A stretch of DNA of 64,000 nt, from NCBI GenBank assembly GCA_028819845.1, contig JAPPKS010000027.1:1-64000 (forward strand). The letters run 5' to 3'. The DNA comes from Candidatus Poribacteria bacterium. Lineage in GTDB: Bacteria > Poribacteria > WGA-4E > PCPOR2b. Of the stretch, positions 26,086-34,948 are shown piece after piece (within the stretch, counting starts at the first letter, position 1; every line of letters begins with the position of its first letter). Below the pieces are notes generated by a model, which was not told the origin of the DNA, searched no databases, and was given only the letters and a program-made list of their open reading frames with translations. Made by a program: the position numbers and the translations under genes.

Positions 26086-28863
26086 GTGTCAAAACCGAAT
26101 CGTGAAAAATTGAAGAACGATATTAATTCCGTCCCGACGGACGTGCAGCCTGCCGCAATTACACTGGATGGCGCAGTGGTGACCTTTTCAGAGGGTGAAA
26201 CCATCTACGATGTTGCGCATCGCCATGGCATAGACATTCCGACGCTCTGTTACGATCCCCGCCTGGATGCCTTCGGCGGATGCCGCCTTTGCATTGTCGA
26301 GCTTGAAGGGACGCGAAATCCGGTTGCCTCTTGCACCACGAAGGCAGCACCCGGTATGGACGTCCGAACAGCAACGGGGGAGATTGAGAAACACCGCAAA
26401 GTTTTGCTTGAAATGGTTGCCTCCGAGAACCGAGAACTTGATGTCAATCCCCTGCGCGGCTATGCGTCACAGGAACTTACGGCCCTTGTCGAACGCTACG
26501 AGGCGCGTACCGGGCGCTTCAACGGAAAACGGTCCGGCGCTAGCAACACGGTCGACGAGAATCCCTTTATTCTGCGCGATTACGACCTGTGTATCTCCTG
26601 CTACCGATGTGTGCGTGTTTGCGCGGAACAGGAGGGAGATTACGCCATTAGTGTAATGAACCGCGGTTTTGACACGCAGATTACGACCGAGTTCAACGGC
26701 ATTTTGAAAGACTCCGCATGCACCTTTTGCGGACAATGCGTACAGACGTGCCCCACCGGGGCGCTTGCCGACAAGAAGGCACTGCGCGCAGTGAATCTTC
26801 CGGGCGAAATCGAGAAGACGCGCACGATTTGCCCGTACTGCGGCGTCGGCTGCTCAGTTGACATGCTGACCAAAAAAGACAGGCTCATCGGTATCCACCC
26901 CGCGATGGACGGTCCGGCTAACCAAGGCGCGCTCTGTGTTAAGGGGCAGTTCGCCTTCGATTTTGTGCAGCACCCTGACCGGTTGTCAACTCCGTTGGTT
27001 CGCGGCGGCGACGGTCAACTCCGCGGTGCAAGTTGGGACGAAGCGCTCGACCGCGCTGCTGACGGCTTTCGTGCGGTGCGGGAGAAATACGGTAGACACA
27101 GTATTTACGGCGTTGCTTCCGGGCGTGCGCCGAATGAAGCGGCGTACCTAATGCAGAAGTTTATCCGCGCCGGTTTCGGAACGAACTACATAGACAACTG
27201 CAGCCGCGCCTGACACGCGCCGACGGTTGCCGGTCTGGCAGCCACAATCGGACGCGGCGCAATGTCGAATCCGCTTATTGACATGGAGAAACCCGATGTT
27301 ATATTTTGCATTGGCACAAATATGACCGAATGCCATCCTGTCGCCGCAACGCGCCTCAAGAAAGCGGTCGCACGGGGAGCCAAGCTAATCGTTGCTGATC
27401 CGCGGCGGATTGGGCTTGTGGGGCTATCGAATCTCTACCTCCCGATTCGAGTCGGTTCGGACGTTGCACTACTGCTCGCCATGGCGCACGTAATCGCCCG
27501 CGAGGGGCTTATTGACCTAGAGTTCATCTCTAATCGCACGACTGACAGTGAGGATTTTCTTGAGCATGTCAGGGCGTTCCCGCCGGAGTGGGCTGAAACG
27601 ATAACGGGCGTCCCCGCACGGGATATTGAGGTTGCGGCGTTGTGGTACGGTATGGCGGACAAAGCTGCAATCTACTATACGCTCGGGATCACCGAACATA
27701 TCTGCGGCGTTGACAATGTACAGAGTTTGTGCAACCTCGCCCTTATGACGGGTAACATTGGCCGCGAGGGAACGGGCATTAACCCGATGCGCGGACAGAA
27801 CAACATTCAAGGTGCGGGCGACAGCGGCGCACTTCCGAACAACTACCCCGGTTTTCAATCCGTCACTGATCCGGCGAACCAAGCGAAATTCAATAGGTTG
27901 TACGGTGCCGACATTGACTTGGAAAAGGGCGTCACCAAAGTTACGGCGCTCGACCTGTGCGGCGAACAGATTCGGGCAATGCTTATTGACGGCGAGAACA
28001 CACTGCTCTCCGATCCCAATCGAGCGCACTGCGAACACGCACTCAGGAGCCTCGACCATCTTGTGGTGATTGATATATTTTTGACCGATACGGCGCAACT
28101 TGCAGACGTCGTGCTGCCCGCGGCCGCTTGGGGCGAAACCGAAGGCGTGTGCACAAACACGGAACGCCGAGTCCAGCGTGTCCGTGCGGGTGTGCCGCCG
28201 CCGGGCAAGGCAATGCCGGACTGGTGGATTGTTGCCCAGATTGCCAAACGACTCGGTTTTCAGGGATTCGCATTCGGATCGGCGGAGGAGATTTTCAACG
28301 AACTCTGCAGCGCTTCACCCCTCTACGCGGGTATCGATTGGGACCGGATTGACGAAGGGGCGTACCAATGGCCGGTGCCTCACGAGGGACACCCCGGCAC
28401 ACCGATGCTGCACGAAGATAAATTCGAGAACGGCCGCGGTATCTTTACACGTATATACTATCGCGACCCGGCAGAGACGATAGACAACGACTTTCCCGTC
28501 TGGCTTACCACCGGACGCCGGCTCGCGTCCTACCACACACGCACACAAACTGGCCGTTCGCAGGGCATTGACTATCTGCTGTCCGAGGAGGCTTTAGAGG
28601 TGAACCCCAACGACGTTCAGGCGTGGGGGCTAATGGATGGCGGTTGGTGCCAGATGACCAGTGCACGCGGTACGGTAAAGATACGAGTTAAAGCCACGCA
28701 GCGTTCGCCGCGCGGTACGGTGTTCGCCAGCTTTAGCTTCAGCGATGTACCTGTAAACATCCTAACAGGTTCGGGTTATGACCCGGTTACACATACGGCT
28801 GAACTCAAAGTCTGCCCCGTCCGCATTGACCCCGCCGAAGAGCAGATGCCGGCTTCACACTAA
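26086..28863 (+). CDS. fdhF: Formate dehydrogenase alpha subunit, selenocysteine-containing
   Basis: Oxidises formate to CO2 at a molybdopterin (Mo or W) centre. One frame of 925 codons is interrupted only by TGA at 27211-27213 (codon 376), where NCSRA-U-HAPTVAGL aligns with the NCARV-U-HxPSVAGL active site of selenocysteine enzymes. Before it lie a NuoG-like [2Fe-2S] domain (Cys 55, 66, 69, 83), two ferredoxin clusters (169-179 and 212-222) and the Mo-enzyme [4Fe-4S] motif CPYCGVGC (249-256, with Cys284). After it come the molybdopterin-binding domains (GQNNIQGAGDSG) and the C-terminal domain. Translation starts at GTG with AAGGA upstream. Gene finders without selenocysteine will report two genes, 26086-27213 and 27262-28863. 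The sel genes are not in this window. Confidence 0.93.
27211..27243 (+). promoter_or_regulatory. Bacterial SECIS element with its UGA codon
   Basis: UGA at 27211-27213 is followed by a hairpin: GGUUGCC (27225-27231), loop GGUCU (27232-27236), GGCAGCC (27237-27243). This is 7 pairs including one G-U. The stem start GGUUGC and loop GGUCU are the same as in E. coli fdhF, where SelB binds the apical loop, and the spacing from the UGA is also alike. Confidence 0.9.
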
Positions 28864-29013
28864 AGCAAATAGCCGCACATTCAACCACCTCCGAATGCAT
28901 CGGTTTCCCGTGATAAAACGCAACAGAGATCGATCTTAAAGACGGCAGGGTTGCGGGTGCTGCATGGTCAACATTTGACGGCTGTTTGTTGAACAAGATA
29001 TCATCAGGAGTAA
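28864..29013. other. Spacer before the enolase-superfamily gene
   Basis: 150 bases without a gene. An AGGAG ribosome site at 29006-29010 serves the next gene. I see no clear promoter or terminator. Confidence 0.4.
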
Positions 29014-30183
29014 ATGATGAAGATTAAAGAGATTCAAGCGGTCAAATTAAACATGCCATCACGCGTCAACAAGCACACGCCGCCGCGGCGCCCGTCTTGG
29101 GTCGAAAGCGCGGAGGTTGCCAACCCGATGTCGAAATACCCCAGATTCAAACGCCACCGGTCGCGTTGGATGCCGAAATGGGGCGATGTTTTTGTGAAAG
29201 TTACCGTTGAAGACGGCACGTGGGGACTCGGGCAAACGTCGTTCGGTAACCCTGTGGCGACAATCATTGACGGCCATTTCGCTCCGATGCTGGCCGGTGA
29301 AAACTGCTTCGCGATTGAGAAAATCTGGGATATGATGTTCCGAATGTCGAAACCCTACGGTTCGCTTGGCTTGACAAGCTGCGCAATGAGCGCGGTAGAT
29401 CTTGCCCTCTGGGATGTAATCGGCAAAATCAAGAACCAGCCGGTTTATGAGCTGTTAGGCGGACCGGTTCGAGATAGGATTTTCGCATACGCGACCGGCA
29501 ACGACACGGATTGGCAGATTGAACTCGGCTTCAAAGCCGTGAAACTTGCGTGCCCCTATGGTCCCGCGGACGGGTTATCAGGATTGAACGCGAACGAAAA
29601 ACTCGTGGCTGAAACGCGGGAGTTTGTTGGTGATAGTGTCGAGATAATGCTTGATTGCTACATGGCTTTCGATGTCGAATATACGATTCGCTTAGCGCGC
29701 CGGCTTAAGCCCTACCGGCTGAAATGGATTGAAGAATTTCTCATCCCGGAAGATATTGATGGGCACGTTAAGGTGCGAAACGCCGTAAACTGGGTGTCTC
29801 TCGCTAGCGGCGAACACCTATACACCCGGTGGCCATTCAAGCAGCTTATTGAAAGAGGGTGTTTGGACATTCTTCAACCGGACATCTATTGGGTTGGCGG
29901 GATTACAGAATGCGTCAAGATTTGCCACATGGCGGATGCCGCCGGACTGACGGTCATATTTCACGGCGGCGGTTTGACGCAGTATGGACTTCATCTGTCC
30001 GCTGCAATGCCCAACACACCTTGGGTGGAATATTTCGTGGGAACACCCCCCGGAGTGCCGTTAGAAGAGACAAAACCGTTTGAAGGCGAGACGGTACCCA
30101 AGGACAGCTACATTGCGCCGAACGAGGGTCCTGGATTCGGCTTGGAGGTTAAGCAAGAATGGATAACACCCTATTGGGTATAA
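29014..30183 (+). CDS. Enolase-superfamily sugar-acid dehydratase, rhamnonate-dehydratase-like
   Basis: A mandelate racemase / muconate lactonizing enzyme family member of 389 residues, expected to dehydrate an aldonic acid using Mg2+. The N-terminus (SAEVANPMSKYPRF then RSRWMPKWGD) resembles L-rhamnonate dehydratase. The metal ligands of the barrel are visible as Asp in IMLDCYMAF, Glu in WIEEFLIPED and Glu in LASGEHLY. Asp in ILQPDIYWVGG and His in VIFHGGG form the usual acid/base dyad. Substrate specificity is inferred only. The next gene, on the opposite strand, is a Gfo/Idh/MocA dehydrogenase, which fits sugar catabolism. A start one codon later (29017) is equally possible. Confidence 0.85.
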   Translation: MMKIKEIQAVKLNMPSRVNKHTPPRRPSWVESAEVANPMSKYPRFKRHRSRWMPKWGDVFVKVTVEDGTWGLGQTSFGNPVATIIDGHFAPMLAGENCFAIEKIWDMMFRMSKPYGSLGLTSCAMSAVDLALWDVIGKIKNQPVYELLGGPVRDRIFAYATGNDTDWQIELGFKAVKLACPYGPADGLSGLNANEKLVAETREFVGDSVEIMLDCYMAFDVEYTIRLARRLKPYRLKWIEEFLIPEDIDGHVKVRNAVNWVSLASGEHLYTRWPFKQLIERGCLDILQPDIYWVGGITECVKICHMADAAGLTVIFHGGGLTQYGLHLSAAMPNTPWVEYFVGTPPGVPLEETKPFEGETVPKDSYIAPNEGPGFGLEVKQEWITPYWV

Positions 30184-30220
30184 CGCATGTCAAGAACAGG
30201 ACTTTTCTGAACTACGCCAA

Positions 30221-31345
30221 CTAATCCGCATGACTTTTGACGTTTCCGCGCAATGGAGGCAATGGATGGGGACGTACGAGAATACCGCCTTGTTCATAAG
30301 ATTCCATGGCTGCCCATGTGTATTCTAGCGCTGCCAATGCATCCCTGCCGGATGCCCTGAGATGGTCTTGATGCACATTATTTGTAATGTCTTCCAGAAA
30401 AGCCTGAATTCTAAGGGGAAAAGTCCGTCCGAAGTCCTTTACACCGGAATTTGTAACGGTGGGCATTGATGATGCCCCGACATCCAATTTTTCAGGTTGT
30501 GAGGCAGTCCCGGCGCCATGCCAGAATGTTACTTTCTCAATGCAATTTTCCACGCAGAACGTGCCTCGGGTTCCGCCCACTTCAATACTCCACCAGCCCC
30601 CCAAGCCAAATGTCGCGTCGCCGCGTTGGCTAAGAAGGTATCCGACGCAGTTATTCGCAAATTTGACGTGAATGCTGTTGATTGACAACATGACATCGCC
30701 CGCACTTTTGCGAAAGCTTGGCCTACCGATAAATGCCTGCACGTGTGTAACATCTCCGCAGAAATACCGCATTACACTGAATGGGTGGGAAAGAAAAGCT
30801 TTCATGTGAAAATACGGGAAGCCCTTAATTTTGGATGAGTCTAGAGGACGATAGGTCGATTCGCTGCCGGGGAACCCTATCTTATGCAAGCAGTAAACAA
30901 GTTCTCCCACTTCACCATCCCGAATATACTGCTTCGCCCGATCTGCCGGAGGTGTGAAATAGTGGTTCAAGTTGCAGCCTAAGTAGACGTTATGCTCTTC
31001 TGCTTTGGCGACCATTTCCCGTGCTTCGTGAATATCATTGGAGAGCGGTTTCTCGACGAGAACATGCTTGCCAGCCTCTAACGCCTGCATAGTCGGCTCG
31101 TAATGCCAACTGCCGTTCTCATTCCCTCCCGTGCTGACATCGACAATGTCAAGCTCGGATTCGCACTCCAGCATCTCCTTGAGACTGTAGTAGGCATTCA
31201 CACCGAACTGCTCCGCCACGCTGTCCGCACGCTCTTTGATAACGTCACAGACAGCTACGAACTCCGCCAACTCGTCGGTTGCGTAACAAGTTGCATGGTC
31301 AGTACCGATTCCGCTCAAACCGACCACGGCGACTTTCAATGCCAT
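30221..31345 (-). CDS. Gfo/Idh/MocA-family NAD(P)-dependent oxidoreductase
   Basis: A 374-residue dehydrogenase with an N-terminal Rossmann fold (VAVVGLSGIGTDHATCY), the family motif VLVEKPLSND near residue 95, and a C-terminal alpha/beta substrate domain. These enzymes oxidise sugars, inositols or related polyols. AGGAGG precedes the start. It is convergent with the enolase-superfamily gene, 37 bases apart. The substrate is unknown. Confidence 0.88.
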   Translation of the reverse strand: MALKVAVVGLSGIGTDHATCYATDELAEFVAVCDVIKERADSVAEQFGVNAYYSLKEMLECESELDIVDVSTGGNENGSWHYEPTMQALEAGKHVLVEKPLSNDIHEAREMVAKAEEHNVYLGCNLNHYFTPPADRAKQYIRDGEVGELVYCLHKIGFPGSESTYRPLDSSKIKGFPYFHMKAFLSHPFSVMRYFCGDVTHVQAFIGRPSFRKSAGDVMLSINSIHVKFANNCVGYLLSQRGDATFGLGGWWSIEVGGTRGTFCVENCIEKVTFWHGAGTASQPEKLDVGASSMPTVTNSGVKDFGRTFPLRIQAFLEDITNNVHQDHLRASGRDALAALEYTWAAMESYEQGGILVRPHPLPPLRGNVKSHAD

Positions 31346-31741
31346 GAACGTGATTCCTCCTCATTTACATCAACAACCAGTTTACCTCATGTTAAAGATG
31401 CTCGCGTAGAACAAGACTCTAAATCCGCCCAACACTTTACAGTGTGCAGAGAGAACCGAATTTTACCATGGCGGTACATGACCGTCAAGTGCGAAACACG
31501 TGCGGTTTGCCGCCGCCGATTATGCACCGAATCTGAATTTGCGGCGGGTTGACGAGACATCGAAAATCAATAGGCGAATTTTGAATTTAAGCTACTTCTG
31601 CCGCGAGATTCTCAGAGCCGAAAAGAGTACCTCCGCAATTTAATTTATTGCGATTTCAGACTTGATTTTGAAGCGATTCAGTGCTATAATCTACCGAATT
31701 GTTCAAGAGAAAACGCTGATAAATGTAGAGTACCAATAGAA
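31346..31741. other. 396-base divergent intergenic region
   Basis: No gene. It holds the ribosome site of the Gfo/Idh/MocA gene at its left end and a strong plus-strand promoter for the cyclase gene at 31662-31690. The sequence between is unremarkable. Confidence 0.5.
31662..31690 (+). promoter_or_regulatory. Promoter of the cyclase-family gene
   Basis: TTGATT (31662-31667), 17-base spacer, exact TATAAT (31685-31690), about 50 bases before the ATG at 31742. Confidence 0.75.
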
Positions 31742-32413
31742 ATGCAAATCAATTTTCAGAACGTCATCGATCTGTCCTACCCAGTCGATGAAGACAGTCC
31801 GCGGGAACTCCCAATCCAGCCTGCCAAAATTTACGACACAGCAACAATGGAGAAGGACGGTTACTTTGAGAGCCGCGTTGACTTATCCGGCCACTATTCC
31901 ACGCATATCGACGTTCCGTGCCTGATGTATGCCGATGGGTATACTATCGCCGAAATCCCTCAAGATAAGTTGACGGGTCACGCTGTCTTGATGGATTTTT
32001 CTGAATCCAAGCAACCGGAAGATGCCGTAAATGCGAGAGATGTTGATTCTTGGATGGCTAGGAACGGGGATATTTCTCCGGGAAGCATCGTATTTATGAG
32101 AACCGGAATGGACAGATATGCATTTCAGGACATCTTCAATCGTAAGTGGATCGGCTTTAGCGGTGATGCCGCTGAACTGCTCACGGAGAAAGGCATAAAG
32201 GTTATCGGTACGGACGCGTGCAGCATTGATGCCATGTCCGGACACCAGACAGAAGAGTTTCCCGCCCATCACACCTTTCTCGGCGCAGGTATTCCGCAAG
32301 TGGAAGATCTGTGCAATCTGAGCCTTGCACCCACAAATTTTTACGTTGTGATTGCACCACTGAAATTAGTACGCAGTTCCGGAGCTCCGACGCGCGTGTT
32401 CGCGTTCGTATAG
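31742..32413 (+). CDS. Cyclase-family hydrolase (kynurenine-formamidase-like)
   Basis: A 223-residue metal-dependent hydrolase of the cyclase family, which includes bacterial kynurenine formamidase. The metal-binding signature is SGHYSTHIDVP (about residue 50), the family's H-x-G/S-T-H-x-D-x-P. Further family stretches are DLSYPVDEDSP at the N-terminus and IKVIGTDACSID in the second half. No tryptophan-catabolic genes are nearby, so the substrate is open. It has its own promoter and stands alone. Confidence 0.85.
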   Translation: MQINFQNVIDLSYPVDEDSPRELPIQPAKIYDTATMEKDGYFESRVDLSGHYSTHIDVPCLMYADGYTIAEIPQDKLTGHAVLMDFSESKQPEDAVNARDVDSWMARNGDISPGSIVFMRTGMDRYAFQDIFNRKWIGFSGDAAELLTEKGIKVIGTDACSIDAMSGHQTEEFPAHHTFLGAGIPQVEDLCNLSLAPTNFYVVIAPLKLVRSSGAPTRVFAFV

Positions 32414-32620
32414 AGAGCGCCGCTTTGGAGCGAAGCATCAAGCACGGAATTGCACGGGATAGGTGCATGATTGACTGAATAGCTGATCTTCTGCAGAGTG
32501 CTGGGTGCATTTTGCCTTGAACGAATGAGAGTTCACCGGGGTCCTGGATTGAGCGTGAAGATTTTCACGCTATTCCAAGTCGCAATCTAGTAACATTTCA
32601 GCGCGGTCCGTTCTACGGTC

Positions 32621-33298
32621 ATGCAGAATCTCGACTTTCTCCGACAAATTGAAGACCGTTTTCCATTAACCGAACGAATCATTCAACTCCCATCTCGGCA
32701 GATGTCTATGACCGTGGTGGAGGAACCGGATTCGTTTCTTGAGTCATTAAGTAGAGAGGATTTTGACGGAACACTACATCTTCCTTACTGGATATATCTG
32801 TGGTCTTCATCAATTGGTTTAGCGCACCACCTTCATCTTGATGCGAGATTGGCGGGGCAGCGCATCTTGGAGGTCGGTTGTGGATTAGGACTCGCTGGAA
32901 TTGTGGGATGCCAGCAAGGTGGCAAGGTACTGTTTACCGACTGTGAAATACAGGCATTACTGTTAGCTCGTTACAACGTTTGGCAGCATGGGTATGAAGA
33001 CAGAGCGGCATTCGCCCAAATGGATTGGAACGCACCGTGCGTGAATGGAAAATTTTCATTCATCCTAGCATCAGATGTCATCTACGAGGAAAAAAACTGG
33101 CAACCCCTCATCGCTGTGTTACAGACGTATCTCACCGCGGATGGTGAAGCTATAATCTCGGAACCGAGCCGAAGCAACGCTGTCGGATTTTTGAAACTGC
33201 TTGAGTTTTGTGGTTTTTCGCATGAAAAACAGGTTTACGTCGTGTTTCCGGAAGAACGCCTGTCAACCATTTCGGTTTATTGTGTGAAGCGTACCTGA
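32621..33298 (+). CDS. Class I SAM-dependent methyltransferase (lysine methyltransferase-like)
   Basis: A 225-residue methyltransferase. Motif I is ILEVGCGLGLAGIVG, the acidic end of the second strand is LFTDCE, and the post-core motif is ASDVIYEEKNWQPL. This resembles the METTL/nicotinamide-methyltransferase-like family that methylates protein lysines. The conserved DVIYE replaces the catalytic motif of other classes. There are no clear operon partners. The 206 bases before it hold a GCGTGAA/TTCACGC hairpin at 32553-32570, possibly the end of the cyclase transcript. Confidence 0.8.
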   Translation: MQNLDFLRQIEDRFPLTERIIQLPSRQMSMTVVEEPDSFLESLSREDFDGTLHLPYWIYLWSSSIGLAHHLHLDARLAGQRILEVGCGLGLAGIVGCQQGGKVLFTDCEIQALLLARYNVWQHGYEDRAAFAQMDWNAPCVNGKFSFILASDVIYEEKNWQPLIAVLQTYLTADGEAIISEPSRSNAVGFLKLLEFCGFSHEKQVYVVFPEERLSTISVYCVKRT

Positions 33299-33448
33299 CC
33301 TTTTTCCTGTACACCAGTACGCGGCAACAGTTAGTAAGATTGGCATTTTGCACGAGTTCTCTCTGCGTCTTATTGAAACTTTACGAATCATTGGGACGTT
33401 TTTTCAATACATCTTAATCTTTCAAGTTTCGCGCTCAAGGAGAGGACA

Positions 33449-33937
33449 ATGATAAATTTATGCAAACAACCGATCTGTTCACATATCGTATTATTGGGAT
33501 TCGTCTTATTGCTGGTTGGTTGCGGCGGAAGCAGCATTCAGAATCCAGTGCAGGAACCGGAAGAAGACACCGATAATTTGACACAGGTAGACGCAAATCA
33601 CCAATCACTCAACGTTGCTGTTGAGGTGAGCAAAAGCACTGTACAGACGGGAGAGGCGGTCAACTTGAAGGCGACCGTTGACGGAATTCGAGGTACAAAC
33701 CTAATACTCAATTGGGTGAACGTAACAGGTTACGGAGAGCTTTCCGTTGTAAACCAACACAGCGCGCTCTGGACAGCGCCTAAGTCTTTGGATTCCCTTG
33801 AAGTCAAGGTTGAAGTCATACAACTGATTGCCACAGGAGTCAGCCAAGTCATTTCGGTTAAGGAATCAGGCGTTGATACCGATACCGAAGTTCTTACAGA
33901 TACCAAAACGATATTGCTAACAGTCACACCGAGTTAA
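33449..33937 (+). CDS. Lipoprotein of unknown function
   Basis: A 162-residue lipoprotein: hydrophobic signal (IVLLGFVLLLVGC) with lipobox LVGC, an acidic Gly/Pro/Glu linker, then about 100 residues of beta-rich, Ig-like sequence (VEVSKSTVQTGEAVNLKATV). No family is recognised beyond that. AGGAG precedes the start. It is codirectional with the peptidase gene downstream. Confidence 0.75.
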   Translation: MINLCKQPICSHIVLLGFVLLLVGCGGSSIQNPVQEPEEDTDNLTQVDANHQSLNVAVEVSKSTVQTGEAVNLKATVDGIRGTNLILNWVNVTGYGELSVVNQHSALWTAPKSLDSLEVKVEVIQLIATGVSQVISVKESGVDTDTEVLTDTKTILLTVTPS

Positions 33938-34099
33938 TTTCTGAAAGTTTTTGTTTAGACGAGATATTTTTTTGGCGGGAGAGCGAGACACCCTCCCAAT
34001 TAATCTTTAATGGTATTGTGCGGCCCTCATATCGCAAAATCGCGCCAGGAGTCTCAGCAAACGATTTTTTCAAAAACATCCGTTATGAAGGAGTATTAG

Positions 34100-34948
34100 A
34101 TGCAAGAGTGTTCACCGAGTGCCGGCCATTATTTGCGATCTCGTTTTTCGTTTAAAAACGCAATCGTCGCCATCCTGATTTTCTTTCTTGTGACAGAATC
34201 AACATTAGCAGCCGCGTCTCAGGCATGGGGTTTATACCATCGGGTACGTAAGGGTGATACCGTATCGGGCATTGCGAAGAAATACAACGTATCCGTCCGG
34301 TCCATTTTTAGCAACAATCGTATTCCTTCTGCACGCCGCCTCCCCATTGGAAAAAAGTTATTTATCCCCCGGGTCGCACCTTCCCAGCGGCAAGATGGCA
34401 CTTGGTATAAAGTTAAGCAAGGGGACACATTATCCGAAATTGCACGCAAACACAACGTTTCGTGGCCAAGCATAAGAAGCGCCAATCCCAAGTTGCGATC
34501 TCCGCACCTGATTCGGCCTAAGCAGAAGCTATTCATCCCCGGTCCTCATGCAATCGGCTTCAGAGCCCCACTGCGCACGCGTTTGACGGTTACTTCTAAT
34601 TACGGTTACCGCCGCCACCCCATTAGTAAAAGGTTGAGGTTCCACCACGGCACGGATTTCCGAGCCAAACCGAGAACACGTGTCTACGCATCCAAAAGTG
34701 GGAGAGTCGTTCGAGCGAAGTGGGACGGCGGATATGGGCGAATCGTTGTCATCGAACATACGGGCGGGTATTCAACATGGTATGGACACCTGTCAGCCAT
34801 TCGAGTAAAAACCGGTCAGAGAGTGAAACGTGGACAGTTTATTGGGTTAAGCGGGAGTAGTGGGCATGCAACAGGTCCTCATCTACATTTTGAAATTCGG
34901 TGGAAAGGCAAGAGCGTGGATAGCGCTCGCTACATTCAGTTGTCATAA
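34100..34948 (+). CDS. LysM-M23 murein endopeptidase (NlpD/EnvC type)
   Basis: A secreted 282-residue cell-wall protein: signal peptide (AIVAILIFFLVTESTLA), two LysM domains (YHRVRKGDTVSGIAKKYNVS, about residues 48-92, and YKVKQGDTLSEIARKHNVS, about 103-147), and a C-terminal M23 peptidase domain with the zinc ligands HHGTD and HLHFE. Both zinc motifs are intact, so activity is expected. It overlaps the following barrel-transglycosylase gene, which suggests coupled production of two peptidoglycan-acting proteins. Confidence 0.92.
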   Translation: MQECSPSAGHYLRSRFSFKNAIVAILIFFLVTESTLAAASQAWGLYHRVRKGDTVSGIAKKYNVSVRSIFSNNRIPSARRLPIGKKLFIPRVAPSQRQDGTWYKVKQGDTLSEIARKHNVSWPSIRSANPKLRSPHLIRPKQKLFIPGPHAIGFRAPLRTRLTVTSNYGYRRHPISKRLRFHHGTDFRAKPRTRVYASKSGRVVRAKWDGGYGRIVVIEHTGGYSTWYGHLSAIRVKTGQRVKRGQFIGLSGSSGHATGPHLHFEIRWKGKSVDSARYIQLS

